Below the pieces are notes generated by a model, which ran no database searches, had not been told where the DNA came from, and saw nothing but the letters and a program-made list of their open reading frames with translations. DNA of 64,000 nucleotides from Eupeodes corollae (Eukaryota > Arthropoda > Insecta > Diptera > Syrphidae): the NCBI RefSeq assembly GCF_945859685.1, contig NC_079147.1:59302946-59366945 (forward strand), in the 5' to 3' direction. The position numbers and the translations under genes were made by a program. The stretch's first letter is position 1, and each line of letters starts with the position of its first letter. Shown in pieces: positions 57,120-64,000 of the stretch.

Positions 57120-57960
57120 TTGTTGATGTTAAAAACAGAACGGCTTTTGAAGCAATAGATCCACTATTGACCTGATGGCACATCTCTTAATAAATTCTGG
57201 TGTGCCACACAGCTCTGTTCAGTCTCCGAGATTTTTTCTCAATTTTAATAATGATCTCCTGTCTGAAACTTCTTGTGCATTCAATCGGGACTATAGAACC
57301 ATCAGCTTTTCGTATTCGCTTTTAGATTCACAGCTGTCTTCTTTGGATTTGGATCTTCAGCGGAAATATAATGATTAGCTCATTAAATTCTTAATGCGTC
57401 AAAAACTCAATGCTGCTTACTGTCATTAAATCATTATTTACTACCCTTGCCACTATCCACGATGGGCACTTGCTTCAAGAAGACTGAAAACCTCTAACCA
57501 CCTCTTGTAAAAGGATCACATACGATATGTCGCCAAAATGCAGTAAGATGTTTAATACATTGCAAAACGATTTTCTCAACCTCTAATTTGGCTGTTATCT
57601 ATAACACTTATGTACATATATACGTCCAAAGCTAGCATATAATACCTATCACAAGGATAGTGTTCCTACAACTTACTTAAGTCTCTTGGACAGTATTGAA
57701 AGTAGAGCATTTGAATGGATTAGTCATGATATCATCGTTTTATCATTGAAATCGCTTGAACACCATCGTTACTTTATCGCATTATGTTTCAGTAAAATTA
57801 CCAGTTGCAATCCTTTCCTCAAACAGTTTTACGGGAATTCTCGCGCCTCCTGGAAATCTCTTCAGTATACTTTTGAGCCAAACTTCGGACGTATTACGTT
57901 AATGTGGAATGCTTTACCACACTGTACCCAGAAGCTTATATAAAGCCATCTTGCCTATTC
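57120..57960 (+). pseudogene. CR1/Jockey-group LINE fragment, second copy
   Basis: Same family as 4590-6165, with more damage. About 57175-57378 gives NSGVPHSSVQSPRFFLNFNN, then DLLSETSC, with GVPQGS degraded and the FADD box replaced by NRDY. Further on, scattered frames give a stretch like IYNTYVHIYVQS. The 85-codon frame at 57686-57943 has MDSIESRAFEWI, SLEHHRYFIALCF, ASWKSLQYTFEPNFGR and MWNALPHCTQ, equivalent to the C-terminus of the first copy. There is no catalytic activity. Confidence 0.7.
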
Positions 57961-57964
57961 TGAG

Positions 57965-60900
57965 CTTCGAATTATCCTCTAACGAACTTCATATAGGTCA
58001 AAAAATGGAATTATTAGAAAAATTTCCGAAGTCACTCCCAAACTTTTATTAGAGTTGAATGTAATGTGTTCTTAAAATTAATCATTAAAAATCTTAAAAG
58101 TAAGTAGTTTTCTTTCATATTTTCGATTTTGTGTGACGAAAGAAATGTACTTGTTCAAAATAGCAACAGATTGAATTTTTTTTTTATTTACAAAACTACT
58201 TTTCTATACGACTTTTGGCTGCTAAAATATTAAATATTAATTTAAAAATTGCTAGTTATGAGATACATTGCTTGGAAGAGTCATTAAAAACCTTGTATAT
58301 GTCTTTAATAAATTGCTTCAAGTGTAGCCTTTCATCGCTCATTACACCTGAAACAATTTTAAAAAGCGTTTGCATTTTTAAGATTTAATCTTATTAAGAT
58401 CACCTCTACATAAAATAGAAGTTCGATAAAAGCGTTATGTAAAGTTAATTTTCATACTTAAAAGCTTGAATCTACAAAGATTATTTCTGACAATACAGAA
58501 ACCGAATTTTAAGAACTCCAATATCACAGATTTGGATGCAGCTTTAACAAGTTAATCAATATTTCATAATTTAGAAGTTAATTTCTGAAACGTATTTGTT
58601 GGGATACTTCAGAGGTTGAATCGTCTAAGGTGATAAGTGACTAACACTAGCTTTCCATATGCTTTAGATGATTCAATTCAATTCAATCCGATCCGATCGG
58701 ACAACTTCAGATCAGAATTTTTAAAATTCATTCTTACTGTCCTTGGTTTTTTTCAAATATCTTAAGCCGTGTTGGTCACAAGAAGAACAAGAAATTGATA
58801 AACAAAATAAAGCTAATTGAAAACATGCTGCAGTCGTTTGAGTGGGTATCTGGTAGCTTTGTTCGGAAACGACATATTTGTTGCAAGATAACTATTACAT
58901 TTTTTCGAATCAGCTTTTTAGCTATCAAATTCGTTCATTTTGATTGTCATTTATCAAAAATCTCCTTTGACGATTCAATTCCAGATCTATTCGACTGAAA
59001 GGCCTTACAATACTTGGAGGGTTGTTGCTAGTGAAAACACTTTCTATAGCATATAATTCACTTGATTTCTGCTAGCCATTGCTAACTTATAGCCTTTGAT
59101 GTTAGTCTCGTTTGTTTAACAGTTTGTTCTGAAGCTTCATTGTTGATGAATAAAAGTTACCGAAAAATTTAATAATCATAATAAGGTTTAACTTAATTAA
59201 TAAATTAATCTCAATTTTCAGTGAACCAGAGATTAACACATACCCCATGTCTATAAACAATACTGCAGTTCAGTTGTGATTCGTTAAGTTTCGTTAAAAT
59301 TTTGGAAAAATTTTGTATGATTCGTGAAAGCTGAAGGATCTTGAGTTAGGTGGTAGTACATATTTCTTACTTCTCATATTATGAAGTGAATTTAATCCTT
59401 ATTGCCTCATTATGCTTGCCCTTCAATTCGGCATTGTATGTTTACCTAGGTTGTTTATTTCCATAGATTTCATGTTCTTATAGTTTATAATTCCATGCGA
59501 TTAAAATAAGAACTTCAAAACAACTCTTTTCAAGACACATTCATAGTATAGGTATACCTACCACAAACAACGAGTCGGTTAGGTACCTATAGTGCAATCT
59601 TGATACCTATTGCATGGTACAACGAACACCCATCAAAGGGCTCTCAAGGCCAATAAAAAAAAGCAAAACAAAACGATGACGCTTGCACATAAAAAGAGTA
59701 CCTAACCTACCTTTAATACCTGTACGCTCTGTGTACCTATACCTTACCTAACCTACCTACTTCGAAAAGTCAAGCGCGTCGAGCTTGAACGCGCTATATG
59801 CCACAAAGTCAGTGCAGTCACAGTGCCAGTGCCAGTGTAGTGCAGCAGGGCCAGAGCCAGAACCAGGGACCACCTTCATCACCTTCTCCATCATGGCACC
59901 ATCTCTTCACTCTTTGGTGTTTGTAAGCATGGCTCATGGCATGGTACAAAACAACTTGCTGCTTTAGCTTTACGAACATAAAGGTATAAAGCTGATTCGA
60001 GTCTTCTAAGGAAGGGGAATATCTATAAAGCTGATTTTCCTTGTTTTTGTTCTGACTGTTTTTATTTTTATTATTTCATTACTGCTCGCGTTCAAGATAC
60101 ATATTAACTTGTCTGGCGGTCACTACCACCGCCGCCGCCGTCATTGTATATCTTCTGCGATTCGTGAAATAATTTTTTTTTTTTATTTTCAAAAACGCAG
60201 GAGAGCATATCGAGAATTTATACCTATATAAGCTCAAAAAAGGTATCTAAAACCCAAAGAAACAAAAAGGCATGAGTGTCTGAAAGTTTGCATGATAGAG
60301 GAAAACAAAAAACGAACTTAAAACTTGTTTCCTCATCGCCTGATGCCACGGCCAAATGCCTATAAGACGCCAAAGTGGAATGCTACACATACTGCAGATG
60401 ATGGGGTTTGTTGTTCTGCTCGAACTTGAGCAGAAACCTATGCTAAACAACAATGGACAAACTAGGTACAATACTACTTGGTATTATTGCGCGCAGAAAA
60501 TGCAAAAGAAGTAGAGCCAAGGGCAAAAACCCCATACCCACATAATGCACTATCATCACATAATCATCATGGAACATTGCCATTCTAATAAGTAATGAGT
60601 TGTGAGTGGTGTCCCGGTATATTGAGAAGGTTGCCAGAGCTATAGTTAAAATTTCAATCCGCAAATAAATGAAATGGGAAGTTTGAAGTTTGACGAAATG
60701 TTGTTTATAATTATGAAATCATCTTTAAGGCCATATAGTTCCAAAGGATCATTATCAGTCTTATCCGAATTTGTGTAAAAAAACAAAAATCAGCAAGAAT
60801 TCGCGTTTTCGAAAAAACTCCAGTTTTATTTCGAACTAAATTCCCTCCAATGTTACTCTCGGAAGTGGATTCTGTTTCGAATACTCTGCATATGATCAAA

Positions 60901-61670
60901 AATTCTGTATGATGCTTTTTGGTCATAGTAATGTTATTTAAAATTTGTAGTATTTGTATTGTTCATACAGAATTTTAAAGCCAGAAACTAACTTTTTCTG
61001 TAATTTTTGTTTACGATTCTTCAGTTTTTTAAATTTGGTTGATAAGAAGAAAACTAATTTTTGTAAACGTTTGTTATAAGTTGGTTGCATTGTCTGCAAC
61101 TTGTGGTTGTAATTGCCAAAATTGGCATACGTTTTTCAATTTATGGATGAGAAAAAGGAAATATTGATACACATGTTACTGACCAAGAGCACCAATTTTC
61201 CTTGATGACTGATTTAAATTGTATTAGAAGTAGAAATATTGGATTTTTTTTAAAGGTGAAATGAGTTCCTTAAATTCGGAATGAGAGAAAGGAGCCTGGA
61301 CCTGTGTTTCTAATTTCTTTTTGGTGTTCTGAAAAACAGCTGTTTTTACTTACAATATTTGCTTTCGAGAAAATATACGCATATAATAGTATGCTGCATT
61401 ATTGTTGGCAGATTAGACAACCAGTTAAAAGCTTACACATTTCGAAGGAAAAAATATTGTTCATTATTTATTTAGTCAAAAAAAAAATAAATTACTGAAA
61501 GCCTTACACTTGCTTTATTTTACCTCTAAAACGGTTTGGGCCTATATACAGAAATTCGCATGACAATTGTAATATAAGCTTTAACAGCATTGACCTTAAA
61601 CATATTCAAATGAAAAATAGTTCGTTTTTAAATTCAAAAAGTCAAGTAAAACTTAAGAAATATAAATAAA
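57965..61670. other. AT-rich noncoding stretch, no gene seen
   Basis: Includes short direct words such as tcacagtgccagtgccagtg near 59819 and accgccgccgccg near 60129, and many acctacc/cctaacc words around 59560-59760. No recognised element; open frames are short. Confidence 0.5.
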
Positions 61671-61678
61671 ATATATTG

Positions 61679-61822
61679 GGTGGCGCAACAGTCCGCTGAT
61701 ACCTAGGGCCTAGTGACTTACAACTCTCAACCATTCCTTTGTGCAAGTAATGTTGTCAGGAATGGAGGGGACCTACAGTTTATATGCCGAATCCGAACGG
61801 CTAATTTGAGAAAGCACATCAA
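61679..61822 (-). repeat. tRNA-derived SINE, 3' half only
   Basis: The inverted tail and part of the body are present: ggtggcgcaacagtccgctg, then agggcctagtgacttacaac, ccgaatccgaacggctaatt and tgagaaagcac. Homology stops at about 61817, so the head with the polymerase III boxes is missing: either 5' truncation on insertion or later deletion. Confidence 0.75.
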
Positions 61823-62119
61823 GAAATGGTTATGTTAAAAAATTTTAATATTAAGGTTAAAGTTTAGAACATAATACCAACAACGAAATAAGTAAATGAC
61901 TGTAATAATACTGGAAAAATTTTAGTTCAAGGGGGTAAAAAAAAGGGTAATTGTCTGAACATCAGTCTTTTTAGCTAATTTTTGAACAATTAGTATTTTT
62001 TTCTTTCTTCTATAAAAATTTGAAAAATAATAAAAAAATCGGAAATCGCACAAAAAAAATTGAATAGTTACCAATAATTTACTATAGGACAAAAAAGTGG
62101 TGCATCTTGAAATTTTGCA

Positions 62120-62840
62120 ATAGTTTAAATACGTTCCAAAAAAATGGTAAAGGGCCGGTCACTTCCTAATAATTTTTCCTAGCGGATCCCAAACGTGTTT
62201 GATGGAATTCATGTCGATTTCCACTTCTTCCAAGCAGTTCGTAACGAGAGTTGGAAACGTGAATTATTGCATTGTCTTGCATCAAAATTCCTCCAGAATG
62301 CCTTTGATATAATAATTGCAGTTCCCACATCCTTCCACGATGCACAGCTCAGTTTTTCCGTGCCTAGAAAATCCTGCTCACAGTATGACGAAAACTCTCC
62401 AGAAATTTTCCCGCTGGGCTACTATTGCCGAAGAGTATCTCTAACCCGATCTTCTCAACAATCTGCTACGTCCATCTAGTAAGCATGACGAAACCTGAAT
62501 TCTTCAGTGAAGAAAACTCTAACCCAGACGGCCTCAGTCCAATCTTGGTAAGCAAATTCCAACCGACGAATTCGCTTGTGCTGTACCGTGCTCTTCTTGC
62601 CCTCAAGCGACTCTTTGAGCATTTGCAGCTGTCCCTCTTACTGGTCAAAGTATGTGAGAAAGCTTAACCGCTGTTTGGTGACGATCTCGAAGGCTTTGAA
62701 GCACCACATATCATTCCGGGCGACCTGATGTCGGGTGCATGTGTTGATTTCCTTATATCTTTTAACGGCTCTTCTTATAGCGTCGTCTCCGGTTTTCTGA
62801 TCGTAATACTGGCATACCGCACATTTCGGCCGTTTTAACC
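62120..62840 (-). pseudogene. Tc1-like transposase, decayed
   Basis: Minus strand, in several frames. RRLEFAYQDWTEAVWVRVFF lies near 62580-62510, where Tc1 proteins have DWxxxxWxxVIFSDE. RYSSAIVAQRENFWRVFVI (near 62440-62390) and GFSRHGKTELCIVEG follow. YYIKGILEEF and MQDNAIIHV follow, the latter corresponding to the second catalytic aspartate (QDNAxxH). NSIKHVWDPLGK near 62200-62170 is at the place of the NPIEHxWD motif with the final acidic residue. Stops and shifts abound, and the N-terminal helix-turn-helix is mostly gone. No ends found. Confidence 0.65.
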
Positions 62841-62844
62841 AAAA

Positions 62845-63440
62845 CCAGCGCTTTGACGACTTCTTCTGTTATTAAGCTTATTAAAACATTTACAGGAATC
62901 TGGAAGCCAAAATTGCTTTATTTCGCCTCTTTTAAGATCAAATGACCAAGATGTGGTTTTCCTTTCTATGCTGCACGTATCATAAGAAAAATTTTCAAAA
63001 AACTGCTATACTAAAAAAACAAATCTCAGCAAAAATGAGCGTTGACCTTCTCAGAACGATAATAACACATCAAAAAGTATGTTGCAATTTTTTTGCAATA
63101 AAACTTCAATAATTTAAGAAATGTTTATGACTATTTTTTCAAATAAAAGTATTGACGCAAAGTTTTAATCGATTTCGTAAAATGTTAAAGCCATTTTTAG
63201 CAAATTTCCTATAAACTTAAAAGATGATTAAATATTTTTAAACTATTTTAACATCTTACTATCTCTTTAAAATTAGTTAATGTCACTTTTTAGACATGTT
63301 TGGATGCTTGTTTTTCAATAAAAGGCAATATCCAACTTGATAGTTAGCAAAGCTACAATTTTGGACTTACTTAAAAAATTGCTTAATATTTACCAAATTG
63401 CTAACAAGTAAATTGTTAAACCCTTAGCAATTCTTATTTA
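62845..63440. other. AT-rich noncoding stretch, no gene seen
   Basis: No open frame of note and no repeat recognised. It lies between the Tc1-like relic and the RTE-like LINE 3' end. Confidence 0.5.
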
Positions 63441-63443
63441 CTT

Positions 63444-64000
63444 AAAGTGGCACTATAGTTCTGTGTGAACTAGGGCCTCAGCCAACAAACTTCTCCATCT
63501 AGCTCGGTCCTTAGCTAGATGTCACCAGTTTCGCGCTTAAAGTTGTATGACGTCACTTTCCACTTGTGCGTACCACATGATCGGTCTTCCTCTACAGAGT
63601 GTGGATCCGAAAACTTTACGGGCCGGAGCTTTGGTTTCCATGCGCTCTACGTTACCGTACTTTTTAACCTTCTGGCTAAGTCTACGTCGCTCTAGAGACC
63701 GGTCAGCTCGTCGTTCCATCTTTTCCTCTAGTCCCGTTCGATGCATATGGGACCGTAGATTGTACGAAGAACTTTTCTCTCAAAACTACATAAGGTGACT
63801 TCATACGCTTTTGCTATAGTCCATGCTTTTGCACTGTATAGCAGGACGGAGTTGATGAAGGTCACTCCAGAGAGGGAATTACTACTCAATTGCTTTCTTT
63901 GCCCAAAGAAACAGCGGTAAGCAAGAGTTGTTCTTCGTTTGATCTAAGCGCTGGTGTTGGTTTTTGCGTTGATAGCCGAGCCTAGGTAGACGAAATCCTT
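63444..64000 (-). pseudogene. RTE-like LINE C-terminus and 3' terminus, cut by the window edge
   Basis: Enters at 64000 on the minus strand with KDFVYLGSAINAKTNT, then IKRRTTLAYRCFFGQRKQLS (the post-palm block also seen at 23160-23300). VLLYSAKAWTIAKAYEVTL, then SFERKVLRTIYGPIC come next. A frame at 63746-63537 ends with ERMETKAPARKVFGSTL and GRPIMWYAQVESDV. After the coding part the 3' tail reads gaggccctagttcacacaga, then actatagtgccactt (63478-63444). This tail resembles the SINE tail. The rest of the LINE lies outside the window. Confidence 0.7.

Overview
This window reads as transposon-rich, intron-like or intergenic DNA from an insect, most likely a fly. The sequence is strongly AT-rich. 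It has A/T homopolymers, GAC/CGT triplet runs and several layers of transposable elements of lineages common in Diptera: I-clade, LOA-like, Jockey-like and RTE-like LINEs, Tc1/mariner relatives and Transib. I found no host exon, rRNA, functional tRNA, CRISPR array or operon. Every coding stretch I can support belongs to a mobile element, and only one long open frame is intact. Species and LINE clade names are inferences made without a database search.

Layout. 1-3.1 kb: AT-rich, no gene. 3.1-6.4 kb: a LOA-like LINE tail, a Tc1/mariner fragment, a CR1/Jockey-group LINE and a tRNA-like SINE. 9.9-12.6 kb: a complete but decayed Tc1/mariner element (10970-12246) inserted in an RTE-like LINE. 16.2-19 kb: three LINE fragments. 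21.9-23.1 kb: degenerate repeats and a small inverted-repeat element. 23.15-25.94 kb: a nearly complete RTE-like LINE on the minus strand, abutted by a 1655-bp Transib element (25944-27598). 29.35-31.4 kb: a Tc1/Tc3-like element and another Tc1/mariner copy. 34.86-37.08 kb: a degenerate tandem array of about 120-bp units with a SINE inside it. 37.3-38.0 kb: an RT fragment. 41157-46637: a full-length I-clade LINE flanked by a perfect 12-bp target duplication. 48-51.3 kb: an RTE-like LINE and a Tc1-like copy split by a SINE. 54.5-57.96 kb: a SINE split by a 5'-truncated Jockey-like LINE, a fly/insect RTE-tail-like repeat and another LINE fragment. 61.7-64 kb: a SINE fragment, a Tc1-like pseudogene and the 3' end of an RTE-like LINE.

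How the parts relate. The SINE has RNA polymerase III box-like sequences at its head, and its 3' tail resembles the 3' ends of the RTE-like LINEs here (63444-63478 and from 10460). That is the usual arrangement when a SINE borrows a LINE's reverse transcriptase. The I-clade element is the youngest insertion: ORF2 is intact and the target duplication has no mismatch, although ORF1 carries one frameshift. The Transib element keeps both inverted ends and a 5-bp GC-rich duplication but has lost the middle of its transposase. Nested insertions give relative ages: LINE before mariner at 10-12.5 kb, tandem array before SINE at 35 kb, Tc1 before SINE at 51 kb, SINE before Jockey-like LINE at 54.5-56.4 kb, and possibly RTE-like LINE before Transib at 25.9 kb.
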